A stretch of DNA of 56,435 nt, taken from NCBI RefSeq assembly GCF_002140175.1, contig NZ_NGMO01000005.1, forward strand, positions 114,492-170,926. The letters are read 5' to 3'. This DNA is from Candidatus Enterococcus wittei. Its GTDB lineage: Bacteria > Bacillota > Bacilli > Lactobacillales > Enterococcaceae. Both the position numbers and the translations under genes were made by a program. Positions 1-8,258 of this stretch are shown here, in pieces; the stretch's first letter is position 1; each line of letters opens with the position of its first letter. The notes under the pieces were generated by a model. It was given only the letters and a program-made list of their open reading frames with translations. It did no database searches and had not been told where the DNA came from.

Positions 1-2
1 GA

Positions 3-262
3 GGTTGTGAAAGAAGCGTTTTGAGCTGAGTAATAAGACAGAAAAATAGAAAATGGTTCTTCACATTTTTTATTTTTTTGGCTTATTACCGAAGTTCAGC
101 TTCTTGAACACCGTTTATTAGATGTCGTGACAAAGATGTTCAATTCCGAGTATTAAGGCGGAATTTGAGAAAATACTTCTTCAAATTTTATGATTTTCAC
201 CTTAATACCCAGGATCAACTGATGGAACACCATTTAACAAAGTTGTGGCAAAGATGCTTAGC
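3..262 (+). repeat. Tandem ~115-bp imperfect palindromes (two copies plus a partial third)
   Basis: The first 300 bases hold no gene. Two consecutive units of about 115 bases start near 3 and 121, each opening with a GTTGTGA-like or GTCGTGA-like element and ending in AACACC(G/A)TTTA. A third, broken unit starts near 241. Within each unit a long A/T-rich stem forms: GAGTAATAAG in unit 1 pairs with CTTATTACC, around an AAAATAG-type core and a TTCTTCA loop. The same architecture recurs at 14338-14451, 19951-20073, 27579-27915 and, in looser form, 45658-45771. I cannot give the family an established name. Confidence 0.7.
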
Positions 263-310
263 TCCATATCAGGATCGATTTCTATCAATTCATAGTAAAA
301 CAAAATGACC

Positions 311-360
311 GGATCAATCAAAAGTAACTTATCTACTTTTAGATTGATCCAGTCTTTTTT
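311..360 (+). terminator. Rightward intrinsic terminator
   Basis: GGATCAATC (311-319) pairs with GATTGATCC (342-350), and an inner AAAAGTA/TACTTTT stem extends it. TCTTTTTT follows on the plus strand only. It should end a rightward transcript entering from left of the window, meeting leftward sagA tail to tail. Confidence 0.75.
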
Positions 361-368
361 ATTTGTTC

Positions 369-402
369 AAAAAAAAGAGTTAGCTCTGTAAAGAACTAAC
401 TC
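369..402 (-). terminator. sagA intrinsic terminator
   Basis: Nine bases after the sagA stop, the minus strand forms GAGTTAGTTC/GAGCTAACTC with a 6-base loop, followed by eight T residues. It is a textbook intrinsic terminator. Confidence 0.9.
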
Positions 403-410
403 TTCAATAA

Positions 411-1928
411 TTACATACTTACTGCGAAATCAGGTGCATACCATTGAACTGAGCCAACTTTAACACTTTCACCTGGTTGTGGTGCATGGATGTATTGTCC
501 GCCACCTAATGAAATAGCTACGTGGTAAGTTCCACCTGCTGAACCCCAGAACAATAAATCTCCTGCTTTAGCTTGAGAAACTGAGATTCTTGCTCCAGCT
601 GATTCTTGAGGAACAGTCCAGCCACCGATATCACGGCCAGTTACTTGTAAATATACATAGCGTGTAAATCCAGAACAGTCAAAACCACTTGGATCTTTAC
701 CGCCCCAAACATATGGCACACCAATGTATTTATAAGCTTCAGCAACGATTGCAGCTCCATTTGTTGATGGTGCTGGTGTTGATGGTGTTGTTGGAGCTGG
801 TGTTGACGGCGTTGTTGGCGCCGGTGTTGTTGGCGTTGTTGGTGCCGGTGTTGATGGTGTTGTTGGCGCCGGTGTTGTTGGCGTTGTTGTACTACTTCCA
901 TTTCCACCAGTCGAAGGTGTTGATGGTGTAGTTGTTGATTCTTCTGTTACTGAAGATTCTGGTGTTGAAGTTTCAGGAACAGTGCTTTCAGTAGATGAAT
1001 CTTCTGTTGATGTAGATGATTCTGGAACAGTTGATTCTTCTGTTGTAGAAGATTGAACAGTTGATGATTCAGTTGTAGATGATTCAGAAACTGTTGATTC
1101 TTCTGTTGTTGATGAAGCTTGTGTTTGAACAGTTTGAGCTGCTGCAGCTGCTTCTGCTTGTTCACGTGCTTCTTTTTCTGCTTTTTCTTGTGCAGCTTGT
1201 TGACGAGCTTGTTCTGCTAGACGAGCTTGTTCACGAATACGAGCTTGCTCAGCTTCTGCTTCTGCTTTTTTACGATTCAAGTCTGCTTTTTTGTCTTCAG
1301 CAGTTGCTTGTTCAGCAGCTAATGAAGTTTTTAACACGTTTAAATCAGCTTGTTTAGATAATAGATCACCTTTTTGTGATTCTAAAGCTGCTTGGTTTTG
1401 TGATAATTCATTTAATTTAGCTTCATTTTCAGCTTTTTTATCTTCAACAGCTTGTTTGTCTTCTTTTTGTTGTTTCACTAAATCTTGGTTTGCACGAACG
1501 ATTGAAGACATTGCTTGCACACGTCCGATTGCATCTGAAAATGATTCAGCATTCAACACCGCATCAATATAATTTGAACTTGTGCTTTTTACTTGTGTTT
1601 CACGTGCTTGTTTTTGGATTGTTTCTTCACGTTTTTCAATACGTTCTTGTAAATCTGCAATTTCTTTTTCTAATTGAGCAGATTCTTTACGTAATGTGTC
1701 TTGTTTAGCTAATAAATCTTGAGCTTTTGTGTTAATGTCAGAAACTTGGCCTTCCAATGCCTCGATTTGAGATTGTGCACTTAATTGTTGGTTTTGTAAA
1801 TCCGCAATTTTTTGATCTTGTTGTTGTATTTGAGAATCAAAATCTTCCGCCGCGGCTGCGATCGGTGATGCTACGGCAGTCAAGGCCATTGAACTTACCA
1901 TTACTGCTGATATTAAACTCTTTTTCAC
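411..1928 (-). CDS. sagA: SagA-like secreted NlpC/P60 peptidoglycan hydrolase
   Basis: This 505-residue secreted cell-wall hydrolase starts at GTG 1928, seven bases after a GGAGGA ribosome binding site. Residues 1-27 are a signal peptide ending in an Ala-rich cleavage region. Residues about 30-260 form a long Gln/Lys/Glu-rich coiled coil. Residues about 265-388 are a Ser/Thr/Glu then Thr/Pro-rich linker with APTTPSTP-like repeats. Residues 390-505 are an NlpC/P60 domain with Cys418 in FDCSGF, His469 in TYHVAI and His481 in YIHAP as likely catalytic residues. Enterococcal SagA proteins are D,L-endopeptidases that trim peptidoglycan stems, aid daughter-cell separation and release muropeptides. 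It lies downstream of mreC-mreD but has its own terminators on both sides, so it is probably monocistronic. The S/T/E linker is the E. faecium-group type. Confidence 0.95.
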   Translation of the reverse strand: MKKSLISAVMVSSMALTAVASPIAAAAEDFDSQIQQQDQKIADLQNQQLSAQSQIEALEGQVSDINTKAQDLLAKQDTLRKESAQLEKEIADLQERIEKREETIQKQARETQVKSTSSNYIDAVLNAESFSDAIGRVQAMSSIVRANQDLVKQQKEDKQAVEDKKAENEAKLNELSQNQAALESQKGDLLSKQADLNVLKTSLAAEQATAEDKKADLNRKKAEAEAEQARIREQARLAEQARQQAAQEKAEKEAREQAEAAAAAQTVQTQASSTTEESTVSESSTTESSTVQSSTTEESTVPESSTSTEDSSTESTVPETSTPESSVTEESTTTPSTPSTGGNGSSTTTPTTPAPTTPSTPAPTTPTTPAPTTPSTPAPTTPSTPAPSTNGAAIVAEAYKYIGVPYVWGGKDPSGFDCSGFTRYVYLQVTGRDIGGWTVPQESAGARISVSQAKAGDLLFWGSAGGTYHVAISLGGGQYIHAPQPGESVKVGSVQWYAPDFAVSM

Positions 1929-1999
1929 TCTTCATTCCTCCGACTGGCTTAATTTAATAAATATCTAAAAATATTTAAGTCTTTCTTAACGATATCAAA

Positions 2000-2008
2000 A
2001 TTGTACCA
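2000..2008 (-). promoter_or_regulatory. Candidate sagA extended -10 promoter
   Basis: On the minus strand TGG-TACAAT is an extended -10 element about 70 bases upstream of the sagA GTG. No convincing -35 hexamer sits at 17 bases, as expected for a TGn-type promoter. This would give an A/T-rich 5' leader of about 65 nt. Confidence 0.4.
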
Positions 2009-2040
2009 TAGCTGTATGTCAGTGAGATAATAGCAATGTT

Positions 2041-2128
2041 ACAAAAATATTTCAAAACGACTGTTTATAATGACAAAAATGTAAGTTTGAGAAAACATTT
2101 TCAAAAAAATGCTTATAATGAACAAAAA
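2041..2128. repeat. Direct near-repeat between mreD and sagA
   Basis: Two related units lie in tandem: TGTTTATAATGACAAAAA (2062-2079) and TGCTTATAATGAACAAAAA (2110-2128), each preceded by a TTTCAAAA-like stretch. They sit upstream of the sagA promoter candidate. Their role is unknown; they could be regulator sites or simple A/T-rich duplication. Confidence 0.4.
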
Positions 2129-2158
2129 AAAAGAAATTATTCATCCCTGAATAATTTC
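2124..2158 (-). terminator. mreCD intrinsic terminator overlapping the mreD stop
   Basis: GAAATTATTC (2133-2142) and GAATAATTTC (2149-2158) form a 10-bp stem with a 6-base loop, followed on the minus strand by nine T residues (2132 down to 2124). The stem includes the last mreD codons and the stop at 2137. Confidence 0.85.
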
Positions 2159-2646
2159 TTCAAAGGTACAACAAGTAAGGCAAAAAGCAACATATTTAGT
2201 AGTAATGTTGGTCCTAGATACTTCGTAATGAAGAAGGTGCTGTTCACCGTTGCCAATTTGAACACCATTTGGACTCCTAGCGTGAATAATTCGTAGCCCG
2301 TAACAAAAATGATCAAACTAAAAAATTCAGTAAAGATATTGATATGGATCACTGACTTCATGGCATACATCACGAATACCAGTAAAGGAATAGCTACCGC
2401 ATAAATTCCGATGACACCAATGTAATAGGAATCAAAGATAATTCCTAAAACAATGGTCGTAATCAGCATGTAATGTTTGGGAAAAGTCAAACTACAAAAC
2501 ATTAAAACTAAAATCAAAATATGGCTACTTGCCATATAATTCCCATTTGACCAACTGATCATCATTCGTGTCAAATGCCCATCGATCAATATCAGTAAAA
2601 ACAAAACAATCGGTAAATAATACTTCATTGTGTCTTTTTTCAACAT
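2137..2646 (-). CDS. mreD: Rod-shape-determining protein MreD
   Basis: This 169-residue protein is almost entirely hydrophobic, with about five membrane segments and short charged loops, which is typical of MreD. MreD is an integral membrane partner of MreC that helps organise lateral or peripheral wall synthesis; in ovococci it acts with the septal and peripheral machinery without MreB. The ATG is preceded by GGAGGAATAATCC and lies three bases after the mreC stop, so the two genes are co-transcribed and probably translationally coupled. No mreB is visible here. MreD has no catalytic motif, so the call rests on topology and the position after mreC. Confidence 0.88.
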   Translation of the reverse strand: MLKKDTMKYYLPIVLFLLILIDGHLTRMMISWSNGNYMASSHILILVLMFCSLTFPKHYMLITTIVLGIIFDSYYIGVIGIYAVAIPLLVFVMYAMKSVIHINIFTEFFSLIIFVTGYELFTLGVQMVFKLATVNSTFFITKYLGPTLLLNMLLFALLVVPLKKLFRDE

Positions 2647-2649
2647 GGA

Positions 2650-3504
2650 TTATTCCTCCACCAGACGTTGGATGATCGTTACAACTGGCATATCATACAT
2701 GTCTGCATATGGTTTGACGTAGACCTCGCGATCAAGTCCATAACTGTCTGGTTTTGTTTTGATCACTGTACCGATTGGTAAATCAGCTGGAGAATTCCCG
2801 CCAAGCCCTGACGTTTGTACAATGTCACCTTCTTTGATATCACTATCCCCAGTTAATTGCGTAACAACCAAAGCTTGTAATTTTTCGTCGTAATTTTTCA
2901 GCAAACCGAATGCTTCTTTATTTTCAGAAGACACTCGTACTGGAAAATGGTTAGAACTTTCATTAGAGGAAGTAAGCAATTCGACTTTAGATGATGTTGC
3001 ATTTACTTCTATGATACGCCCTACTAAACCTTTTTGTGCCATGACCGCCATGTTCACTTCGATTCCATCATTTGTTCCTTTGTCGACTACTAGCATATCT
3101 TGCCATGAATCGGGAGAACGAGTGATGACGTTTGCTGTCACTTTTTCATAACTGGTCAAGGTTTGGTTCAAGTTGAGCTCACTTTTTAATGAGTTGATTT
3201 CTTTTTGTAAATTTTTATTTTGTTGTGCCATTTCATCATAACTATCAAGTTTTTCTTTTAGTCGCTCATTTTCTGAATAGGTTGTAAATAGATGATGGAC
3301 TGAATCCACACCATTTCCTACCCATCTCACTGGAGCTGAGATCGCTCGATCAACAAATGAGACACTATCGTTAACGATGGATTGGAAGAAATTAGGCTTT
3401 CCTTCATTCGCTCGCTGGGCAGCAGTCACACTTAGGATCGTTACAACAACGATAACAATAACTAAGGTAATAATAATATTTTTATTAGGATTGAACTTCT
3501 TCAC
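2650..3504 (-). CDS. mreC: Cell-shape protein MreC
   Basis: This 284-residue bitopic membrane protein has one N-terminal membrane segment (about residues 9-28). A coiled coil follows at about 70-115, then a periplasmic-type beta domain carrying the family features DKGTNDGIEVNMAV and KGLVGRI. The start is GTG 3504 behind GAGGTGTCTTT. MreC scaffolds elongation-type peptidoglycan synthesis on the outer face of the membrane and partners with MreD, encoded three bases downstream. The length matches Firmicute MreC. A TAAAAT -10-like box lies about 40 bases upstream but its -35 is weak, so I do not call the promoter. Confidence 0.95.
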   Translation of the reverse strand: MKKFNPNKNIIITLVIVIVVVTILSVTAAQRANEGKPNFFQSIVNDSVSFVDRAISAPVRWVGNGVDSVHHLFTTYSENERLKEKLDSYDEMAQQNKNLQKEINSLKSELNLNQTLTSYEKVTANVITRSPDSWQDMLVVDKGTNDGIEVNMAVMAQKGLVGRIIEVNATSSKVELLTSSNESSNHFPVRVSSENKEAFGLLKNYDEKLQALVVTQLTGDSDIKEGDIVQTSGLGGNSPADLPIGTVIKTKPDSYGLDREVYVKPYADMYDMPVVTIIQRLVEE

Positions 3505-3670
3505 AAAGACACCTCGAATTAAATTAGACTCTTACCTGTAATTTTATCATTAAATACAGGGAAACAAAAGGCTCGACCCCTCTTTTAAGCTTTTTTTAGC
3601 AAATAATTTATTCTGTCATTTTTTAATCGGTTGTCTTATTTTTTTACACATAACTTATTAGGCAGAATTT

Positions 3671-4309
3671 CTAATCTTTGCTTTGGATAACAGCTATTAT
3701 CCCATCTTCAAAAGAAAAAGATGCTTGTTCTGAAACAAACTCATTACTCGCATAAGATGTCGGTCTTAACACTTCTTCCTTCACTAGCTGATACTTACTA
3801 TCTGTCAAAGTCAGATTATTGACTGCAGTCAAGCAACAATAAGCAAGATACTTCATTTCAGAAAGCTTATGGATTGTGTAGTATCCAGGTAAGTAATACG
3901 TCACATCATTTTGTTGATCTTTAAGGTTAATTTGTCGAATAAATGGTTGAAACCTTGGTTCTAGTGGAAGCCAAAGATTTGCCAGCAAATGATCCAATCG
4001 ACCACCTGTCGCACCAATCAAGGTAATCATCGCTTCTGGAAACTCCTCTAAGGTTTTCTCAAGACCTAGTTGGGTATCCGTATCATCTTTCTCTGCTGGA
4101 GATTTTCGTACCTCCAACGCTTGCTTCGACACTCGCTGATATTCTTCTGTAGTCAATGAATCGAAATCTCCTATAGCTAAATCCAGCGGATAACCGGCTT
4201 GGATCAGATATAATGCACCGCGATCGATTCCAACATAACGATCAAAAATTTTTTTCGTCAAATCGGGCCAAGCTTGTGGGTCTCCTCCTGCTACAAGCAA
4301 TACTTCCAT
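3671..4309 (-). CDS. thiN: Thiamine pyrophosphokinase
   Basis: This 212-residue cytoplasmic enzyme transfers pyrophosphate from ATP to thiamine, making thiamine diphosphate (TPP). Family motifs are GGDPQAWPDL near the N-terminus, DFDSLT with a nearby acidic DDTDTQ cluster for metal and ATP, and GATGGRLDHLLANL for thiamine binding. Its ATG directly abuts the rpe stop (TAG at 4310), with no gap, so it is coupled to rpe in the order rsgA-rpe-thiN. No TPP riboswitch precedes it. The riboswitch in this window controls the thiamine importer thiT instead, so TPP made here feeds back on uptake. Confidence 0.95.
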   Translation of the reverse strand: MEVLLVAGGDPQAWPDLTKKIFDRYVGIDRGALYLIQAGYPLDLAIGDFDSLTTEEYQRVSKQALEVRKSPAEKDDTDTQLGLEKTLEEFPEAMITLIGATGGRLDHLLANLWLPLEPRFQPFIRQINLKDQQNDVTYYLPGYYTIHKLSEMKYLAYCCLTAVNNLTLTDSKYQLVKEEVLRPTSYASNEFVSEQASFSFEDGIIAVIQSKD

Positions 4310-4960
4310 CTAACTCAAAGCCTCTTTCAACAAATTGATCTGACCCACTGGATTTTCTGAGCTATAGATATACGAACCTGCTACGAAGACATCTGCACCT
4401 GCACGTTGACAAATTTGTGCAGTTTCTGGCACGATACCTCCATCTACTTCGATCAAGTAATCCCAGTTATTTTCTTTACGCAATTGCGCCAATTCAGCAA
4501 TCTTATCAACGGTTTCTCCAATAAAGCTTTGCCCACCAAATCCAGGATTCACTGTCATAACTAGTACTTGATCCACCATTGGCAAAACATGTTTAATCAT
4601 TGCAACAGGTGTACCTGGATTGATCACAACGCCAGCCTTCACGCCGAGATCTTTGATCATTTGGACTGCACGATGGATATGAGGTGTTGATTCTACATGA
4701 ACTGTAATGATATCCGATCCAGCCTTAGCAAAATCAGGAATATAATTTTCTGGATTGATGATCATCAAATGGACATCTAGAGGCAATTTTGTAATCGGAC
4801 GGATGGCTTGGACTACATTGGAGCCAAATGTAATATTAGGAACAAATTGTCCATCCATCACATCAACATGGATATAGTCGGCACCGCCTTTTTCTACTCG
4901 TTCAATATCTGCTTGCAGGTTTGCAAAATCTGCGCTTAAGATAGATGGTGCTATTTTCAT
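4310..4960 (-). CDS. rpe: Ribulose-phosphate 3-epimerase
   Basis: This 216-residue TIM-barrel enzyme interconverts ribulose 5-phosphate and xylulose 5-phosphate in the pentose phosphate pathway. Diagnostic motifs are HVDVMDGQFVPNITFG (metal His and Asp), DVHLMI, TVNPGFGGQSF and the phosphate-binding IEVDGGI and VAGSYI stretches. The length is normal for the family. AGGAGGAATAGGTC precedes the ATG. It lies 12 bases after rsgA and abuts thiN, an order also found in Bacillus. Confidence 0.97.
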   Translation of the reverse strand: MKIAPSILSADFANLQADIERVEKGGADYIHVDVMDGQFVPNITFGSNVVQAIRPITKLPLDVHLMIINPENYIPDFAKAGSDIITVHVESTPHIHRAVQMIKDLGVKAGVVINPGTPVAMIKHVLPMVDQVLVMTVNPGFGGQSFIGETVDKIAELAQLRKENNWDYLIEVDGGIVPETAQICQRAGADVFVAGSYIYSSENPVGQINLLKEALS

Positions 4961-4972
4961 GACCTATTCCTC

Positions 4973-5878
4973 CTATTTTCTTTTACCTTCTTTTTTGTTA
5001 TACATTGGTTTTCTTTTTTCAATTTCTTGTAAAAATTGTAGATAATTGTTATAGCGTGTTTGGGCGATTTCTTTTGCTTCGACTCTTCGTTTCACTTCAC
5101 AGTCCGGTTCTTTCACATGCATACATTCACGAAAACGACAGTGAGCAGAAGCTTCTACAAATTCCGGAAATTGCTTGGATAATTCCGCTGGTTCGATCAC
5201 CAAAAAATCAATAGAACTAAAACCAGGGGTATCCGCAACTAACCCATCATATAGAGGCAATAGTTCAACGTGTCTAGTCGTATGACGTCCCCTACCTAAT
5301 GAATCAGAAATCTCTCCCGTTTCTAAAGCTAATTCTGGTGAAATTTCATTCAATAAAGTTGATTTCCCTGCCCCAGATTGTCCCATAAATACAGTCAAAT
5401 TCTCTGGGAAATAACGAACCAGTTCTGCTGTATCTCCTTGCTCTTTAGGGATGATCACCGGATATCCTATCTTTTCATACGTTTCTTTTATCTCTTTGAG
5501 CTGTGTATCTTCTGTAACTAAATCAGTTTTTGTCAGATAGATGATTGGTTCAATGGATTCATATTCCAACATGACCAAGAAACGGTCTAATAGATTGTAT
5601 GAAAAAGTTGGTTCGACCAAACTAGTGACTACTACTCCTAAATCAATATTCGCCACAGGTGGACGCAACAGTTGATTTTTACGTGGCAAGACTTCTAATA
5701 AATAGCCATCTGTTTTATTCTCACTTTCAAAAATAACGTGATCACCAACTAACGGGGTGATTTTCCGATTACGAAAATTTCCTCGTCCTCTCGTTTGATA
5801 GGTCTCTCCATCTGTATATACATAGTAAAACCCACTAATCGCTTTTCTGATTTGTCCTTTAATGAATCCCACCTCCAT
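4973..5878 (-). CDS. rsgA: Ribosome small-subunit GTPase RsgA
   Basis: RsgA is a circularly permuted GTPase that checks maturation of the 30S subunit. An N-terminal OB fold (about 1-75) is followed by the GTPase in permuted order: TKTD (G4), GQSGAGKSTLL (G1 P-loop) and DTPGFSS (G3). A Cys/His zinc knuckle (CRFRECMH...C) closes the protein. The open frame has ATG at 5878, but no ribosome binding site precedes it; instead GGAGGTGG lies inside the frame. That site is ideally spaced for an ATT codon at 5863-5861, giving IKGQIRKAISGFYYV, which is where homologues begin. The real product is therefore probably 296 residues starting at AUU. Confidence 0.95.
   Translation of the reverse strand: MEVGFIKGQIRKAISGFYYVYTDGETYQTRGRGNFRNRKITPLVGDHVIFESENKTDGYLLEVLPRKNQLLRPPVANIDLGVVVTSLVEPTFSYNLLDRFLVMLEYESIEPIIYLTKTDLVTEDTQLKEIKETYEKIGYPVIIPKEQGDTAELVRYFPENLTVFMGQSGAGKSTLLNEISPELALETGEISDSLGRGRHTTRHVELLPLYDGLVADTPGFSSIDFLVIEPAELSKQFPEFVEASAHCRFRECMHVKEPDCEVKRRVEAKEIAQTRYNNYLQFLQEIEKRKPMYNKKEGKRK
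5861..5876 (-). promoter_or_regulatory. Internal ribosome binding site pointing to an AUU start of rsgA
   Basis: GGAGGTGG (5876-5869) is followed by ATTC and then ATT at 5863. There are eight bases between the GGAGG core and the ATT. No in-frame ATG, GTG or TTG occurs at a usable distance downstream. AUU is used as a regulated start in infC of many bacteria. Confidence 0.6.
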
Positions 5879-6112
5879 TTTTAGTTTATTTTACCATACC
5901 CATGACGAAGTGAGGAGGAATCAAGAGAAACTTATCATAAGAATGAATCTTTTATAGGATAGCCATTGTTGAAACGAAATCACTAGGACTACTCCTCTAT
6001 ATTTTCATCATAGGGAGAACAAAAAACACTTAGCTATTCGCCTCACAATTAGACGAATACTAGATCCATCTTTTTTTCATTCTTGATTATTTTCTGGCTG
6101 GTTTTGATGCGC

Positions 6113-6159
6113 AAAAAAAGCTGGAATCGAAATTTCCAGCTCCGCTTTGTCTAGCGGAG
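6113..6159 (-). terminator. Terminator of the ireP-ireK operon (double hairpin)
   Basis: The rsgA-ireK gap (5879-6206) holds two consecutive stems: CTCCGCT/AGCGGAG (6140-6159), then AGCTGGAA/TTCCAGCT (6119-6141), followed by seven T residues on the minus strand. The rest of the gap, 5880-6110, is A/T-rich. It contains only a small TATTCG/CGAATA inverted repeat near 6045 and must hold the rsgA promoter, which I could not place. Confidence 0.9.
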
Positions 6160-6206
6160 TAGGATCCTTCTATCCCAACTTTTCATTACTCTTTTTTAGT
6201 TTATCA

Positions 6207-8258
6207 CTATTCATCTTTTGTTGAAGATGTACTCGTGGAGCTCTCCTCTGGTTTTGATGAAGAACTTGAGGAACTTGAGCTGCTACTTGAAGAACTATCT
6301 GAAGATTCTTTTTCAGAACTAGCAGAGGCCTTCTCTGGATCAGGTCCCTTAGAATAAACAACATTGACAATCGTGCCTGGAGTGATAGATGCTCCGACAC
6401 CTGGCGCTGTTCGGATGACCTTATCTTTTTCGACTGTGTCTGAATACTCATAACTTTCATGTCCGATGTACTCTGCCCCTATATCCGACAAGTAACTTTG
6501 AGCATCACTCTTCGTATAGCCAGAAATATCGTTCAATGTTTTCGCATTCGGACCTTGACTCACCACAAAACTAATAAAAGATGTCGGTGTCAAAGGCTCT
6601 CCATATGCTGGGGACTGACTGATGATTGCTCCTGCCGGAACGGTGTCGCTGTAATCATACGTCATACTTATATTAGTGTAACCATTTGTAGTTAACATAC
6701 TACGGACAGCTTCGTAGTCTTGCCCAGTATAATCACTCATCGTAGGTTGTGTTCCTTTACTTACGACTAGTGTGATCGTTTCTGTTTCTGGATCCACTTC
6801 TGATCCCTCATCTTCTGATTGAGAGATGACCATGTCGCTTGCAACGTCATCACTAAACTCTTCTTCTTTTTTGATGTTTCTTGAAGAAAATCCTAGGTCT
6901 AACAATTTTTCACGCGCTTCTTCATAGCTCATACCACTATAATCATCTAGACGAACTTTTTTCTTGCCACTGCTGACATAAAGATTGATTTCACGATTTT
7001 GTTTGACTCTTGTTCCCGCTGCTGGATCTGTTTTAACGATATCTCCTTCGCTGATTTTATCATCTGCAATTTCTTCCGTTTTTGATGCTACAGTTAATTT
7101 AGCCTTTGTTAAGGTGTCTCTTGCCACCTCTTCAGACAACCCAGAAACATCAGGAACCGTTACTTCGCCTCTTCCCCCAGATGCAAATAAGGCTGCTGTG
7201 CCAATCCCTAGCAAAGCAAAAATCACTAGTAAAAGAATCCACCATTTTTTTCGTTTTTTCGTTTTGACATCTGGCATAGTTTCCTCTATTTTTTCTGGTG
7301 CTTCATGCGTTGCTTCTTCAGGTAAAGGCATAGATTTGAAAGAATCAGGCATAGGTGTGTCCTCAGTAATCGGTGTTAACACTTTTGTTTCATTCACCAT
7401 TGCCTGAGGCTGCCATTTTTCTTCATTTGCTCGTTCTGGAGATAAAGCAGTAGCTAATTCATCGGCCATCTCTTCCGCTGTTTTATAGCGATCAGTAGGT
7501 TCTTTAGCTGTTGCTTTTAAGACCACATTTTCCAATGCTTGAGGAGTTCCAGGGTCTACCTCTTTAATTGAAGGCAGTTCATCTTGGAAATGCTTAAGGG
7601 CAATCGTTACCGCTGATTCTCCATCAAATGGCACACTTCCGGTCAACATTTCATAAAGTATAATCCCTAACGCATAGATGTCGGACTGTTTAGTTGCCAT
7701 GCTTCCTCTCGCTTGCTCTGGTGAAAGGTAATGGACTGATCCTAACATGGTATTCGTTTGCGTGATCGATGTTTCTGATAACGCAATAGCAATCCCAAAA
7801 TCGGTGATTTTCACGACTCCTTCATTGTCGATCAACACATTTTGTGGTTTAAGATCTCGATGGATGATCTGATGACTATGTGCTAAAGAAATAGCAGACA
7901 AAATCTGTTGCATGATATTTACTGCTGTCTCATAAGGAATGGGGTAACGGGTTTGGATATAACGTTTTAGATCCATGCCTTTTACATATTCCATCACTAA
8001 GTACTGCATATTGTCTTCTTCACCGACATCATAAACACTAACAATATTCGGATGCACAAGTTCTGTTGCGGCCAAGGCTTCTCTTTGGAACCGACGAATG
8101 GCAGTCTGATCATTTTGGAAATCAAATCGGAGAACTTTGATAGCTACGTCACGATCCAAAATTAGATCGTGCGCTAAAAAGACATTTGCCATACCACCAT
8201 TACCAATATTTCCAGTGATTTGATAACGTCCATTTAGTTTTCTTCCTGGTTCAATCAT
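6207..8258 (-). CDS. ireK: PASTA-domain Ser/Thr protein kinase IreK (PrkC/Stk type)
   Basis: This 683-residue membrane kinase senses cell-wall status and controls intrinsic cephalosporin tolerance in enterococci. The cytoplasmic Hanks-type kinase has a glycine loop IGNGGM (18-23), Lys41, HRDLKPQN (133-140) and DFG (153-155). A Lys/Arg-rich stop and a membrane segment (339-358) follow. I count four extracellular PASTA repeats, about 365-640; E. faecalis IreK has five. The last 45 residues are Ser/Glu-rich with a run of 14 Ser. The ATG overlaps the ireP stop by 4 bases, so kinase and phosphatase are translationally coupled. Confidence 0.96.
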   Translation of the reverse strand: MIEPGRKLNGRYQITGNIGNGGMANVFLAHDLILDRDVAIKVLRFDFQNDQTAIRRFQREALAATELVHPNIVSVYDVGEEDNMQYLVMEYVKGMDLKRYIQTRYPIPYETAVNIMQQILSAISLAHSHQIIHRDLKPQNVLIDNEGVVKITDFGIAIALSETSITQTNTMLGSVHYLSPEQARGSMATKQSDIYALGIILYEMLTGSVPFDGESAVTIALKHFQDELPSIKEVDPGTPQALENVVLKATAKEPTDRYKTAEEMADELATALSPERANEEKWQPQAMVNETKVLTPITEDTPMPDSFKSMPLPEEATHEAPEKIEETMPDVKTKKRKKWWILLLVIFALLGIGTAALFASGGRGEVTVPDVSGLSEEVARDTLTKAKLTVASKTEEIADDKISEGDIVKTDPAAGTRVKQNREINLYVSSGKKKVRLDDYSGMSYEEAREKLLDLGFSSRNIKKEEEFSDDVASDMVISQSEDEGSEVDPETETITLVVSKGTQPTMSDYTGQDYEAVRSMLTTNGYTNISMTYDYSDTVPAGAIISQSPAYGEPLTPTSFISFVVSQGPNAKTLNDISGYTKSDAQSYLSDIGAEYIGHESYEYSDTVEKDKVIRTAPGVGASITPGTIVNVVYSKGPDPEKASASSEKESSDSSSSSSSSSSSSSSKPEESSTSTSSTKDE

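Noticed and set aside
3-262. Tandem units as a CRISPR array
   Set aside because: Units are about 115 bases, diverged and self-complementary, with no exact repeat plus unique spacer pattern and no cas genes.
760-900. Short direct repeats resembling a CRISPR or tandem repeat array
   Set aside because: They encode the repetitive Thr/Pro linker of SagA in frame; there are no spacers of constant length.
689-931. Plus-strand open frame of about 80 codons opposite the sagA linker
   Set aside because: It mirrors the Thr/Pro repeat region of sagA, is low complexity (Leu/Val only) and has no ribosome site.
2036-2296. Plus-strand 86-codon frame antisense to mreD
   Set aside because: It lies mostly over mreD and its terminator, has a Lys/Asn-rich composition from A/T bias and no ribosome site.
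6170-6460. Second minus-strand frame overlapping the end of ireK
   Set aside because: It is an out-of-frame shadow of the Ser-rich tail codons.
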